Shown in pieces: positions 8,917-19,155 of a DNA stretch of 64,000 nt. Position 1 is the stretch's first letter; each line of letters opens with the position of its first letter. The translations under genes were made by a program, and so were the position numbers. The stretch covers positions 78,202 through 142,201 of the forward strand of contig JAPSLC010000007.1 in NCBI GenBank assembly GCA_031181345.1, given 5' to 3'. The DNA is from Cupriavidus sp. (GTDB taxonomy: Bacteria; Pseudomonadota; Gammaproteobacteria; Burkholderiales; Burkholderiaceae). Below the pieces are notes generated by a model. That model was not told the origin of the DNA, ran no database searches, and saw nothing but the letters and a program-made list of their open reading frames with translations.

Positions 8917-9106
8917 GAACTATATTGCAGGAGTGTCGGCGAATACGCTGACGAAGAAGTTAGGAGCCGCTTGGCAAGCTGGCGCCGCCATTGGGCCCGC
9001 CGGGGATATGCTTCCAGACAGAAGTCCCGGCGTATGGCGCCCTCGGCACCCGCTATATGAAGTAAAGCGCAGCACCGCCGTTGCTCGCGAACATGCACAA
9101 TAATTC

Positions 9107-9136
9107 TTGACGGCACGCGAGATGCTGCACTATGAT
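9107..9136 (+). promoter_or_regulatory. Sigma70 promoter of boxCBA
   Basis: TTGACG (9107-9112), an 18-bp spacer, then TATGAT (9131-9136). The start should be near 9143, giving a leader of about 95 nt before boxC. The -10 is embedded in an operator-like TGCA-N6-TGCG sequence. Confidence 0.7.
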
Positions 9137-9174
9137 GCGTGACATCGGATCCCGAATCCATGCACTATCGTGCT
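9126..9174. promoter_or_regulatory. Two further TGCA-N6-TGCN operator-like sites (O2, O3) at the boxC promoter
   Basis: TGCACTATGATGCG at 9126-9139 overlaps the -10 element; TGCACTATCGTGCT at 9161-9174 lies about 20 bp into the transcript. Both share the TGCACTAT core and differ from the perfect dyad in the last base. The spacing between the two sites (35 bp) is compatible with cooperative binding on about one face of the helix. Binding itself is inference. Confidence 0.55.
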
Positions 9175-9239
9175 TTGCGGCACGAGGCGCATAGCCGGAA
9201 CAGACAGCGATGTCAGCACAGAGAACAGGAGACAATGCC

Positions 9240-10898
9240 GTGACCCAGGTCCCCCGCGTCGACTACCAGACCGACCCTTCCCAATACAAGCACCTGAAGC
9301 TGCGCTTCGACGGCCCGGTCGCCACGCTGGTGCTCGATATCGACGAGAACGCCGGCCTGCGTCCCGGCTACAAGCTCAAGCTCAACAGCTACGACCTCGG
9401 CGTCGACATCGAACTGAACGATGCGCTGAACCGCATCCGCTTCGAACACCCGGAAGTGCGCAGCGTCGTGGTCACCAGCGGCAAGGACAAGGTGTTCTGC
9501 TCGGGCGCCAACATCTTCATGCTGGGCGTCAGCAGCCACGCCTGGAAGGTCAACTTCTGCAAGTTCACCAACGAGACCCGCAACGGCATCGAGGATTCCT
9601 CGAAACACAGCGGCCTCAAATTCCTCGCCGCGGTCAATGGCGCTTGCGCGGGCGGCGGCTATGAGCTGGCGCTGGCCTGCGACGAGATCCTGCTGGTCGA
9701 CGACCGCTCCTCGGCCGTCAGCCTGCCCGAAGTGCCGCTGCTGGGCGTGCTGCCGGGCACCGGGGGCCTGACCCGCGTCACCGACAAGCGCCATGTGCGC
9801 CATGACCTCGCCGATATCTTCTGCACCACCACCGAAGGCGTGCGCGGCCAGCGTGCCAAGGACTGGCGCCTGGTCGACGAGATCGCCAAGCCCGCCGTGT
9901 TCGCGCAGAAGGTACAGGAGCGCGCGCTGGCGCTGGCAGCGCAGAGCGACCGTCCCGCCGATGCGCAGGGCATCGCGCTGACGCCGCTGGAGCGCACCGT
10001 CGAAGCCGATGCGCTGCGCTACGGCTACGTCGACGTGCAGATCGATCGCGCCGCGCGCACCGCCACTTTCACGATCCACGCGCCGCGCGGCCCGCAGCCG
10101 GAAACCCCGGCCGCGGTCGCCGAGGCCGGCGCGGCCTGGTATCCGCTGCAGCTGGCGCGCGAGCTCGAGGACGCGATCCTGTCGATGCGCACCAACGAGC
10201 TGGAAATCGGCACCTGGCTGATCAAGACCGCCGGCGAGGCCGACGCGGTGCTGCGGATGGACGCCACGCTGCTGGCGCATCGCGACCACTGGCTGGTGCG
10301 CGAGACCATCGGCCTGCTGCGCCGCACGTTCAGCCGCCTCGACGTGTCGTCGCGCAGCCTGTTCGCGCTGGTCGACGAGGGCACCTGCTTTGCCGGCTCG
10401 CTGCTAGAGCTGGCGCTGGCCTGCGATCGCATCTACCACCTGGCGCTGCCGGACGACGAGGCGCGCGCGCCCAAGATCACCGTCGGCGAGACCAACTTCG
10501 GCCTCTATCCGATGGCCACCGGCCAGAGCCGCCTGGGCCGCCGCTTCTACGACGAGGCACCGGCGCTGGAAGCGGTGCGCGCCAGGGCCGGCCAGCCGCT
10601 CGATGCCGACGCCGCCTTCGCGCTGGGCCTGGCGACCTCGAACCCGGACGACATCGACTGGGCCGACGAGCTGCGCATCGCGATCGAGGAACGCGTGGCG
10701 ATGTCGCCCGACGCGCTGACCGGCATGGAGGCGAACCTGCGCTTCAACGGCCAGGAAACCATGTTCACGCGCATCTTCGGCCGGCTGACCGCCTGGCAGA
10801 ACTGGATCTTCCAGCGGCCCAACGCCGTCGGCGACAAGGGCGCGCTGAAGGTCTACGGCAAGGGCGACAAGGCGGCATTCGACTGGAATCGCGTCTGA
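9240..10898 (+). CDS. boxC: 2,3-epoxybenzoyl-CoA dihydrolase (benzoyl-CoA-dihydrodiol lyase)
   Basis: 552 aa, crotonase superfamily. BoxC adds two waters to 2,3-epoxybenzoyl-CoA and splits the ring, giving 3,4-dehydroadipyl-CoA semialdehyde and formate. The N-terminal half is a crotonase fold (VVTSGKDKVFCSGANIFMLG; then NGACAGGGYELALACDEILL as the oxyanion region; then SLPEVPLLGVLPGTGGLTRV). A second, weaker crotonase-like half follows. Start choice: a GTG at 9240 has AGGAGA 7 nt upstream and begins VTQVPRVDYQTDPSQYKHLK, as in homologues; an in-frame ATG at 9210 lacks a good ribosome site. It is the first gene of boxCBA. Confidence 0.93.
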   Translation: MTQVPRVDYQTDPSQYKHLKLRFDGPVATLVLDIDENAGLRPGYKLKLNSYDLGVDIELNDALNRIRFEHPEVRSVVVTSGKDKVFCSGANIFMLGVSSHAWKVNFCKFTNETRNGIEDSSKHSGLKFLAAVNGACAGGGYELALACDEILLVDDRSSAVSLPEVPLLGVLPGTGGLTRVTDKRHVRHDLADIFCTTTEGVRGQRAKDWRLVDEIAKPAVFAQKVQERALALAAQSDRPADAQGIALTPLERTVEADALRYGYVDVQIDRAARTATFTIHAPRGPQPETPAAVAEAGAAWYPLQLARELEDAILSMRTNELEIGTWLIKTAGEADAVLRMDATLLAHRDHWLVRETIGLLRRTFSRLDVSSRSLFALVDEGTCFAGSLLELALACDRIYHLALPDDEARAPKITVGETNFGLYPMATGQSRLGRRFYDEAPALEAVRARAGQPLDADAAFALGLATSNPDDIDWADELRIAIEERVAMSPDALTGMEANLRFNGQETMFTRIFGRLTAWQNWIFQRPNAVGDKGALKVYGKGDKAAFDWNRV

Positions 10899-10969
10899 CC
10901 CGAAGGTCGGCGACGCGGCAACGGCACAACGACACAGCGACACAACGACATATCACCGGGAGACCAACG

Positions 10970-12397
<1,428 letters not shown>

Positions 12398-12470
12398 GCG
12401 GCAGCAATAACGACAGCGACCGCGCGTGACCGAACGTAGCGCCGAGCCGCGGCAGCATCTGGAGACGGCC

Positions 12471-13760
12471 ATGGATATGGCAGACATGCAAATCATCAAG
12501 CAGCATCTGATCGACCCCGAGATCTGCATTCGCTGCAATACCTGCGAGATGACCTGCCCGGTCAGCGCGATCACGCACGATTCGCGCAACTACGTTGTGG
12601 ACGCCGACAAGTGCAATCTGTGCATGGCGTGCGTGTCGCCGTGTCCGACCGGCTCGATCGACAACTGGCGCATGGTGCCGCGCACGCGGCCCTATACGCT
12701 GGAGGAGCAGCTGGGCTGGGATACGCTGCCCGAAGAGCTGAGCAGCGAGCAGCTGGCGGCAAGCGGCGTCGGGGCCGAGGGGATTGCCGAGGCCCAGGCA
12801 CTGGAGGCCGTGGAGGAGCCGGTCGATCCGGCCCTGGCGCAGATCGCGCCGTTCAACAGCGCGCAGTACGGCGCCACGCTGCCGCCGTGGTCGGCCGCGC
12901 ATTGCTACACCAATCTGTACGGGCCCAAGGCGGCGATCCAGTCGGTCACCGCCACCGTGGTCGGCAATGTGCGCGTGACCGAGGTCGGCCGCGACTACGA
13001 CACGCATCACCTGGTGCTGGACTTCGGCGCGATGCCGTTCCCGGTGCTGGAGGGCCAGTCGATCGGCATCGTGCCGCCGGGCGTCGATGCGCAGGGCCGC
13101 CCGCATCATGCGCGCCAGTACTCGGTGGCGAGCCCGCGCAATGGCGAGCGACCGGGCTACAACAACCTGTCGCTGACGATCAAGCGCGTGCTCGAGGACC
13201 ACCAGGGCAATCCGGTACGCGGGGTCGCCTCGAACTATCTGTGCGACCTGCAGGTCGGCGACACGGTCGAGGTGATCGGCCCCTTCGGCAACAGCTTCCT
13301 GATGCCGAACCATCCGCGCTCGAATATCGTGATGATCTGCACCGGCACCGGCAGCGCGCCGATGCGGGCGATGACCGAATGGCGGCGGCGCCTGCGCAAG
13401 TCGGGCAAGTTCGAGGGCGGCAAGCTGATGCTGTTCTTTGGCGCCCGCACCCAGGAGGAGCTGCCTTACTTCGGTCCGCTGCAGAACCTGCCGAAGGACT
13501 TCATCGACATCAACCTTGCGTTCTCGCGCACGCCGGGCCAGCCCAAGCGCTATGTGCAGGACGTGATGCGCGAGCGCGCCGCCGATCTCGCCGCGCTGCT
13601 GGCCGATCCGGACAGCTACTTCTATGTCTGCGGCCTGAAAAGCATGGAGGAGGGCGTGGTGCTGGCGCTGCGCGATATCGCCGAGCAGGCCGGTCTCGAT
13701 TGGCAGGCGGTGGCGGCTTCGCTCAAGCGCGAAGGGCGGCTTCATCTGGAGACGTACTGA
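12471..13760 (+). CDS. boxA: Benzoyl-CoA 2,3-epoxidase reductase subunit A
   Basis: 429 aa, an iron-sulfur flavoprotein that passes electrons from NADPH to BoxB. An N-terminal bacterial-type ferredoxin domain has two 4Fe-4S motifs: Cys19, 22, 25, 29 and Cys48, 51, 54, 58 ([12 protein letters not shown] and [12 protein letters not shown]). An acidic Ala/Glu linker follows, then a ferredoxin-NADP reductase module with the FAD motif [15 protein letters not shown] and the NADP site [14 protein letters not shown], ending in the usual C-terminal aromatic (ETY). I chose the ATG at 12471 behind GGAGA; a GTG 45 bp upstream would add a tail without a ribosome site. It is the last gene of boxCBA. Confidence 0.95.
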   Translation: MDMADMQIIKQHLIDPEICIRCNTCEMTCPVSAITHDSRNYVVDADKCNLCMACVSPCPTGSIDNWRMVPRTRPYTLEEQLGWDTLPEELSSEQLAASGVGAEGIAEAQALEAVEEPVDPALAQIAPFNSAQYGATLPPWSAAHCYTNLYGPKAAIQSVTATVVGNVRVTEVGRDYDTHHLVLDFGAMPFPVLEGQSIGIVPPGVDAQGRPHHARQYSVASPRNGERPGYNNLSLTIKRVLEDHQGNPVRGVASNYLCDLQVGDTVEVIGPFGNSFLMPNHPRSNIVMICTGTGSAPMRAMTEWRRRLRKSGKFEGGKLMLFFGARTQEELPYFGPLQNLPKDFIDINLAFSRTPGQPKRYVQDVMRERAADLAALLADPDSYFYVCGLKSMEEGVVLALRDIAEQAGLDWQAVAASLKREGRLHLETY

Positions 13761-13797
13761 TCGCGCGTACCGGCCCGGACCGGGTTTGATGTTGCCG

Positions 13798-13832
13798 AAG
13801 GCCGGCCGTCGCGGACACGCGGGGCCGGCCTT
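13798..13832. terminator. Hairpin between convergent boxA and CoA-transferase genes
   Basis: A perfect 10-bp inverted repeat AAGGCCGGCC / GGCCGGCCTT around a 15-nt loop sits exactly between the two convergent stop codons. There is only a weak T-tract (TTGTTCGTTC), so it may act bidirectionally as a pause or Rho-assisted site rather than as a strong intrinsic terminator. Confidence 0.55.
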
Positions 13833-13838
13833 GTTCGT

Positions 13839-15014
13839 TCAGTCTGCGGGCCAGCGTGGTTCGTGCTCGCCCAATCCCGCTACATGGTCGTCGCCATCGG
13901 GCAGACCGAGCGAAAAGCGCACCGGAAAGCGGACAGCTATGCGGTCCGGATCCGGGTCCGACACCGGACGAACCGTGCCGCGCGCCTGCACATGCGGGTC
14001 CTGCAGCAGCTCTTCGGCGTTCAGCACCGGCGAGATCGGCAGGTCGACGCCGGCCAGCAGGTCGAGCCACTGCGCCAGCGTGCGGCTGACGAAGATCTGC
14101 GCCAGCAGCGCATTGACCTCGACCTTGTGACGCTGCCGGCCGGCCCGCTCGGCGAAGCGCGGATCCTTCAGCGAAGGAAACTTCTCGCCCAGTGCGTCGC
14201 GCAGGTTCAGCCAGAACTTGTTCTCCAGGATGCCGAGCGCCAGATGGCGGCCGTCGCGCGTCTCGAACAGGTCGTTCTCCGGCATCACCGTGGGCGAGCG
14301 CAGCGGGACGTCGGCATGCTGGCGCGCCGCCCACGCGCCGTGCGCCGTCCACGACAGCACCGCATCGTGGATCGAGACATCGAGATGCTGGCCGCGGCCG
14401 TGCTGGCGCGCGCTGAGGACGGCGACGGTCAGCGCCAGGGCGGCATAGCTCGAGGCGGCATAGTCCGACACCCGCACGCGCGGCCGCGCGACCTTGTCGC
14501 GGACCTGCACCGGCGCCGCCCAGTAGCCGGCCAGCGCCAGATAGTTCAGATCGTGGCCGGCATGGTCGGCATAGGGCCCGGTCTGGCCGAAGCCCGAGAT
14601 CGAGCACAGCACGATGGCCGGATTGACCTTGGCGAGCTCGGCGTAATCGAGGCCGAGACGCTGCATCACGCCGGGACGAAAGCCCTCGACCACCGCGTCG
14701 GCCTCGCGCACCAGTTCGAGGAAGGCCGCGCGTCCCGCGGCATCCTGCAGGTCGAGCGCGACCGAACGCTTGCCCCGGTTGAACTGGGCGAACACCGAGG
14801 CGCCCAACGCACGCGAGGTATCGCCGACGCCGGGCCGCTCGACCTTGATCACGTCGGCCCCCAGCTGCTGCAACTGCAGCGTCGCGTGCGGGCCGGGCAG
14901 CAGCTGGCTCAGGTCGATGATCCTGACGTCCTTCAGGCAGGACCAGTCCGGCTTGGTCGATGGTGCGGTCGACGCTGCGGTCGACGGTGCCGTCGGTGGC
15001 TGACTCGATATCAT
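13839..15014 (-). CDS. CaiB/BaiF family (class III) CoA transferase
   Basis: 391 aa. The family moves CoA between acyl groups. Diagnostic features are DLSQLLPGPHATLQLQQLGA near the N-terminus, the ADVIKVERPG strand, FNRGKRSVALDL, and the catalytic Asp155 in the GHDLNY context after SGFGQTGPY. The first 25 residues are a low-complexity Ser/Thr/Ala/Pro tail encoded by GTCGACG-rich repeats, so the true start could be slightly internal. It is the last gene of a leftward operon with a Bug protein, an acyl-CoA dehydrogenase and an acyl-CoA synthetase. The acyl substrate is unknown. Confidence 0.88.
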   Translation of the reverse strand: MISSQPPTAPSTAASTAPSTKPDWSCLKDVRIIDLSQLLPGPHATLQLQQLGADVIKVERPGVGDTSRALGASVFAQFNRGKRSVALDLQDAAGRAAFLELVREADAVVEGFRPGVMQRLGLDYAELAKVNPAIVLCSISGFGQTGPYADHAGHDLNYLALAGYWAAPVQVRDKVARPRVRVSDYAASSYAALALTVAVLSARQHGRGQHLDVSIHDAVLSWTAHGAWAARQHADVPLRSPTVMPENDLFETRDGRHLALGILENKFWLNLRDALGEKFPSLKDPRFAERAGRQRHKVEVNALLAQIFVSRTLAQWLDLLAGVDLPISPVLNAEELLQDPHVQARGTVRPVSDPDPDRIAVRFPVRFSLGLPDGDDHVAGLGEHEPRWPAD

Positions 15015-15026
15015 CGCGGCGCTCGA

Positions 15027-16010
15027 TCAGCCGATGTCGGCCGTCATGCCGATATCGCGCATCAGCGATGCGTAGCGCTTGGTCTCGGCGGACACCATCT
15101 CGCGGAACTGCGTCGGCGACGCGCTGCGGCGCAATTCGCCCGCGCTGGCTTCGAGCATCGCGTCGAGCTTGCCGCTGGCCTGCACCTCGTTGATCGCGGT
15201 GAACAGCCGCTGCGTCAGCGCGGCGGGCATGCCCGCCGGCGCGAACAGGCCGCTCCAGTTGTCGAGCACGAAACCGGGTGGCAGCGCCTCGGCCAGCGTC
15301 GGCACATCGGGGAAGTAGCGCGAGCGCTCCGCCGTGGTGACCGCGAGCGCGCGGACCTGGCCGTTGCGCAGGTACGAGGTCGCGGTGCTCAGCACCGGCA
15401 TGCCGAACTGCGTCTGCCCGGTCAGCATCGCGGTCAGGATCTCCGGCGCGCCCTTGTACGGTACGTGGACCGCTTCGGTGCCGGTCTGGTGCAGCATCGA
15501 TTCGACGGCCAGATGGGCGATGCTGCCCTTGCCGCCGGAGCCGTAGTTCAGCTTGCCCGGCGCGCGCTTCATCGCCGCGATCAGCTCGGCCGCGGTGCGG
15601 TATGGCGAATTGGCCGGCACCACCAGCGCGGTTGGGCCGCCCGACAGCGGCGCGATGCAGGTGAAGTCGCGCGCCGGGTCGTACGGCATCTGCTTGTACA
15701 TATGGATGTTGATCACGTGCGTGTTGGCCAGCACGCCCAGCGTGTAGCCATCCGCGGCGGCGCGCTTGAGGGCACGGCCGCCGATGATGCCGCCCGCGCC
15801 GGGCATGTTCTCGACCACCAGCGGCTGGCCGAGCTTCGGGGCCAGCTCGGCCGACAGGGCGCGCGCCATGTTGTCCGGCGAGGTGCCGGCCAGGAAGGGA
15901 ACGATCAGCCGGATCGGCCGGTTCGGGTAGCCCTCGGCGGCGTACGCGCGCGGCAGGATGCCGCCCAGTGCCGCGGCGCCCGCGGCGGCCAGCCATGTTC
16001 TGCGATGCAT
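15027..16010 (-). CDS. Bug/TctC-family periplasmic solute-binding protein
   Basis: 327 aa. A signal peptide with twin Arg is visible at residues 1-24 (MHRRTWLAAAGAAALGGILP, cleavage after AYA). The mature start is EGYPNRPIRLIVPFLAG, and the motif AGTSPDNMARALSAELAPKL is typical of Bug proteins, which bind carboxylic acids such as aromatic acids or dicarboxylates for tripartite tricarboxylate-type uptake or sensing. No membrane TctA/TctB partner is in the window, as is common for Bug genes in Cupriavidus and Bordetella. AGGAGACAGCAA precedes the ATG. Its place between CoA transferase and dehydrogenase genes suggests it captures the substrate of this pathway. Confidence 0.9.
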   Translation of the reverse strand: MHRRTWLAAAGAAALGGILPRAYAAEGYPNRPIRLIVPFLAGTSPDNMARALSAELAPKLGQPLVVENMPGAGGIIGGRALKRAAADGYTLGVLANTHVINIHMYKQMPYDPARDFTCIAPLSGGPTALVVPANSPYRTAAELIAAMKRAPGKLNYGSGGKGSIAHLAVESMLHQTGTEAVHVPYKGAPEILTAMLTGQTQFGMPVLSTATSYLRNGQVRALAVTTAERSRYFPDVPTLAEALPPGFVLDNWSGLFAPAGMPAALTQRLFTAINEVQASGKLDAMLEASAGELRRSASPTQFREMVSAETKRYASLMRDIGMTADIG

Positions 16011-16085
16011 TTGCTGTCTCCTGTACTGATGGCGCAGTCTGGGCTGCGTCGATTTTTGGTGTGCTGCCCTTTGTGGGATGGCGAC

Positions 16086-16225
16086 CGCTTTTCCCTCTCC
16101 CCCGGCCCCTCTCCCGCAAGCGGGAGAGGGGAGCAAACACGCGGTGATTTACGTCTGCGCGCTGGCGCCTGCCATCGGCTCCCCTCTCCCGCTGGCGGGA
16201 GAGGGGTGGGGGAGAGGGCAACCGC
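16086..16225. repeat. Paired CCCTCTCCC/GGGAGAGGG palindromes, copy B
   Basis: Two hairpins with 12-bp arms, CCCCTCTCCCGC / GCGGGAGAGGGG, at 16106-16131 (loop AA) and 16181-16206 (loop TG). Outward-facing half arms lie on both sides (CCCTCTCCCC before, GGGGGAGAGGG after). It occupies the gap between the Bug and acyl-CoA dehydrogenase genes, so it is inside a transcribed operon. Confidence 0.8.
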
Positions 16226-16244
16226 CGCTCGATCAACCGAAGCG

Positions 16245-17456
16245 CTATCGCGCCATCTCGCCCGCACGCCCCTTCCCCGCCTGCTCCATCAGCGGCTCCA
16301 GAATCGCGCGCGCAATGGTATTGCGCTGGATCTCGCTGGTGCCCGTGAAGATGCGGAACATGCGCAGCTTGCGGAACGTCTGCTCGACCGGATGGCCGCG
16401 CGTGACGCCCACGTTGCCGTGGATCTGCACCGCCTTGTCGGCGATCTCGAAGCAGCGCTCCGACACGAACAGCTTGCAGGCCGCGGCCTTCATGCGCAAA
16501 TCGGCGCCGCTGTCGGCCAAGGCGGCGGTCTGCGCGATCATCGCCTCGCACGCCCACAGCGCCGCCGCCATGTCGGCGAGCATATGCTGGATCGCCTGGA
16601 ATCGGGCGATCGGGCCGCCGAACTGGCGGCGCTTGCCCGCGTACTCCACCGACGCGCGATAGGCGCTGGTGGCCAGACCCAGCATGCTCGGGCAATGCAG
16701 CAGCCGGTTGACGTTGATGCGGGACATGCTCAGCTTGAAGCCGTTGCCCTCGCCGCCGAGGATATTGCCGCGCGGCACGCGCACATCGACCATGCGGATA
16801 TCGGCATCGATATGCTGGCCCGACATCGGCGTGTACTCGGTATCGACGGTGACGCCCGGCAGGTCGAGATCGACCAGCACCGCGCTGATCGACGGCGGCG
16901 TGGTGCCGGCATCCGTCACGCACAGGACGATGGCGAAGTCGGCGAACGGCGCGCCGCTGATGTAGTGCTTGTGGCCGTTGATGACCAGCTCGTCGCCGTC
17001 GACCACCGCGGTGGTCGAGATGCTCATCGCATCCGAACCGGAATGCGGCTCGGTCATCGCGAAGCAGGTCGAGCGCTCGCCGCGAATCACCGGGCCGAAG
17101 TAGCGCTCGATCTGCTCGGGGGTGGCGTACTTGAGCATATTGCCCACGCGCGGCGGCCCGCCGAGATCGCCCAGCACATGCGGCGCCAGCGAGCAGCCGC
17201 TGGCGGAGATGTCCGCCTTCAGCGCGCATTGCTCGGCGATGTTCAGGCCCTTGCCGCCCAGCTCGACCGGCAGGCAGGCGGCGTAGAGCCCGAGTTCGCT
17301 GGAGCGGCGCCAGACCCGGCGCAGCACCTCCTTCGGCCACGGGTCTTCGGAGCCCAGGCCGAGCTCGCGCTCCATCGGCCGCAGTTCCTCGTCGATGAAG
17401 CGCCGGATGGCGGCCCGCGTCTCGACCAGCACGGGATTGGTCAGGTATTCGAACAT
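16245..17456 (-). CDS. Acyl-CoA dehydrogenase family protein
   Basis: 403 aa, the usual length. The FAD-binding signature is TCFAMTEPHSGSDAMSISTT and the helix-rich C-terminus includes VQIHGNVGVTRGHPVEQTFR. The position that in medium- and short-chain dehydrogenases holds the catalytic Glu (in IYEGTS) is Thr371 here (RIFTGTSEIQRN), so the base must lie elsewhere, as in some other branches of the family, or the chemistry differs. The family removes alpha,beta hydrogens from acyl-CoAs and passes electrons to ETF. It lies between the synthetase and the Bug gene on the same strand. Confidence 0.88.
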   Translation of the reverse strand: MFEYLTNPVLVETRAAIRRFIDEELRPMERELGLGSEDPWPKEVLRRVWRRSSELGLYAACLPVELGGKGLNIAEQCALKADISASGCSLAPHVLGDLGGPPRVGNMLKYATPEQIERYFGPVIRGERSTCFAMTEPHSGSDAMSISTTAVVDGDELVINGHKHYISGAPFADFAIVLCVTDAGTTPPSISAVLVDLDLPGVTVDTEYTPMSGQHIDADIRMVDVRVPRGNILGGEGNGFKLSMSRINVNRLLHCPSMLGLATSAYRASVEYAGKRRQFGGPIARFQAIQHMLADMAAALWACEAMIAQTAALADSGADLRMKAAACKLFVSERCFEIADKAVQIHGNVGVTRGHPVEQTFRKLRMFRIFTGTSEIQRNTIARAILEPLMEQAGKGRAGEMAR

Positions 17457-17494
17457 GGTGTCGTTCCTTGGTGTCTTTGGCTGTGGGCGGCGTA

Positions 17495-19048
17495 TCAGTT
17501 CACGCGCCGTTCCTGGCCCTGCCAATAGCGCTCGCGCACCAGCTTGCGGGCCAGCTTGCCGCTGGCGTTCTTCGGCAGTTCGCTGACGAAGTCGATCGAG
17601 CGCGGCGTCTTGTAGTCGGCGATGCGCGCGCGGCAATGCGCGATCAGGTCGGCCGCGCTCAACTCGCGCCCCGGCCATAGCGTGACCACGGCCTTGACGC
17701 TCTCGCCCCAGGTCGCATCCGGCACGCTGATCACGCAGGCTTCCATCACGTCGGGATGCTGGTACAGCGTGGCTTCCACCTCGGTCGGATAGACGTTGAA
17801 GCCGCCCGAGATGATCATGTCCTTCTTGCGATCGACCAGATAGATGAAGCCTTCCTCGTCGACGCGCGCGAGATCGCCGGTATGCAGCCAGCCGTCGATC
17901 AGCACTTCGCGGGTCAGCTCGGGCTCGCCCCAATAACCCTGGAACACGTCCTCGCCGCGGATCACCAGTTCGCCGATCTCGTCGCCGCTGACTTCCTCGC
18001 CGCGCTCGTTGACCACGCGCACCTCGGTCTCGCCGAGCGCGCGCCCGCACGAGGCCAGGCGTTCGGGGCGATTGGCCAGCGCATCGGCATGGTCGGCGGT
18101 GGACAGCCGCGTGACGCCAGAGGTGGATTCGCTGGCGCCGTAGCCCTGCGACAGGATCGGGCCGATGCGCTCCCACGCCTCGCGGATGCGGGCGGGGGCC
18201 ATCGGCGCCGCGCCATAGGCCAGCGTCTTCAGGCTGGACAGATCGGCGGTGGCGAGCGACGGCTCGGCCAGCACCATATTGATCATCGCCGGCACCATGA
18301 AGACATGGGTAATGCGCAGGCGCGCGATCTCGCCGAGGAAATGCGCCGGCTCGAACTTGTCGAACAGCACCAGCGTGGCGCCGCAGTACAGATAGGGCTG
18401 CATCAGCATGCCGGATGCATGCGTCACCGGGCCGATCAGCGCGAGCCGGTCGCCGGAGCGGGCGGGGCGGTCCATGCCCAGCACGATCTTGCGCAGCGAG
18501 GCGATGCGGTTGCCGTAGCTCTGCATCGCCGCCTTGATCTTGCCGGTCGAGCCGGAGGAGAAGTGCAGCACGGCCAGATCGCTGGCTTGCGGCGTGTAGT
18601 CGGGCGGCTCGGTGCCGCCGCGGCTGACCACATCTTCGTAGTCCAGATAGCCCGGCGCCGCTTCGCCGATCGCGATAAAGGTCTCGACCGAGCCGAAGCC
18701 GGCCGTCCGCGGGCCATAACCGGTGTAGCCCCGGCCCGCGATCATCACCCGCGGTCCGCAGTTCTCGACCACCTGGGTTGCCTCGGTGGCCGTAAAGCGC
18801 GGATTGAGCGCCGCCTTGACCAGCCCCGCCTTGAACAGCGCGCATTCGATCTCGACCAGCTCGGTGCAATTGCGCGACTGCACCGCGACGCGGTCGCCCT
18901 TGACCAGGCCCAGTCCCAGCAGCGCATTGGCCAGCCGGGTCGAGCGCTCGTCCAGCTGGCGATAGCTGAGCGCGCGGTCGCGATACAGCACCGCGGGGCG
19001 GTCGCCCCAATAGCGCGCGGCACGCCGCAGGAAATAGGCGAAGGTCAT
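17495..19048 (-). CDS. AMP-dependent acyl-CoA synthetase
   Basis: 517 aa, ANL superfamily, first gene of the leftward operon. Motifs: LHFSSGSTGKIKAAMQSYGN (P-loop-like, unusually with Ile-Lys-Ala in place of Pro-Lys-Gly), GYGASESTSG, LHTGDLARVDEEGFIYLVDR, and the C-terminal Lys in LPKNASGKLARKLVRE. It should activate the carboxylic acid that the dehydrogenase and CoA transferase then handle. The next gene, a LysR regulator, diverges from it across 107 bp. The altered P-loop does not rule out activity but is worth noting. Confidence 0.88.
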   Translation of the reverse strand: MTFAYFLRRAARYWGDRPAVLYRDRALSYRQLDERSTRLANALLGLGLVKGDRVAVQSRNCTELVEIECALFKAGLVKAALNPRFTATEATQVVENCGPRVMIAGRGYTGYGPRTAGFGSVETFIAIGEAAPGYLDYEDVVSRGGTEPPDYTPQASDLAVLHFSSGSTGKIKAAMQSYGNRIASLRKIVLGMDRPARSGDRLALIGPVTHASGMLMQPYLYCGATLVLFDKFEPAHFLGEIARLRITHVFMVPAMINMVLAEPSLATADLSSLKTLAYGAAPMAPARIREAWERIGPILSQGYGASESTSGVTRLSTADHADALANRPERLASCGRALGETEVRVVNERGEEVSGDEIGELVIRGEDVFQGYWGEPELTREVLIDGWLHTGDLARVDEEGFIYLVDRKKDMIISGGFNVYPTEVEATLYQHPDVMEACVISVPDATWGESVKAVVTLWPGRELSAADLIAHCRARIADYKTPRSIDFVSELPKNASGKLARKLVRERYWQGQERRVN

Positions 19049-19155
19049 CGATGTCTCCTTGATCTGCTTTGGCGGCAGTTTGGAAGGCGCGAGACATCAC
19101 TACAATGCTGCATTGGAAATAAAGCCATAACCGACGGGAATGCGAGGGAAGCGGC

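Noticed and set aside
8866..9103. Small open frames inside the box control region
   Set aside because: They lie over the two promoters and operators, lack ribosome sites and have no sensible composition.
16086..16225. Simple intrinsic terminator between the Bug and dehydrogenase genes
   Set aside because: Hairpins lack T-tracts, occur in pairs and recur elsewhere with the same layout, so they fit a dispersed repeat better.
13723..17528. Open frames of about 1,200 codons on both strands across the CoA-ester operon
   Set aside because: They cross several genuine genes and repeats in wrong frames, with low-complexity Arg/Ala composition; they reflect GC bias at third positions.
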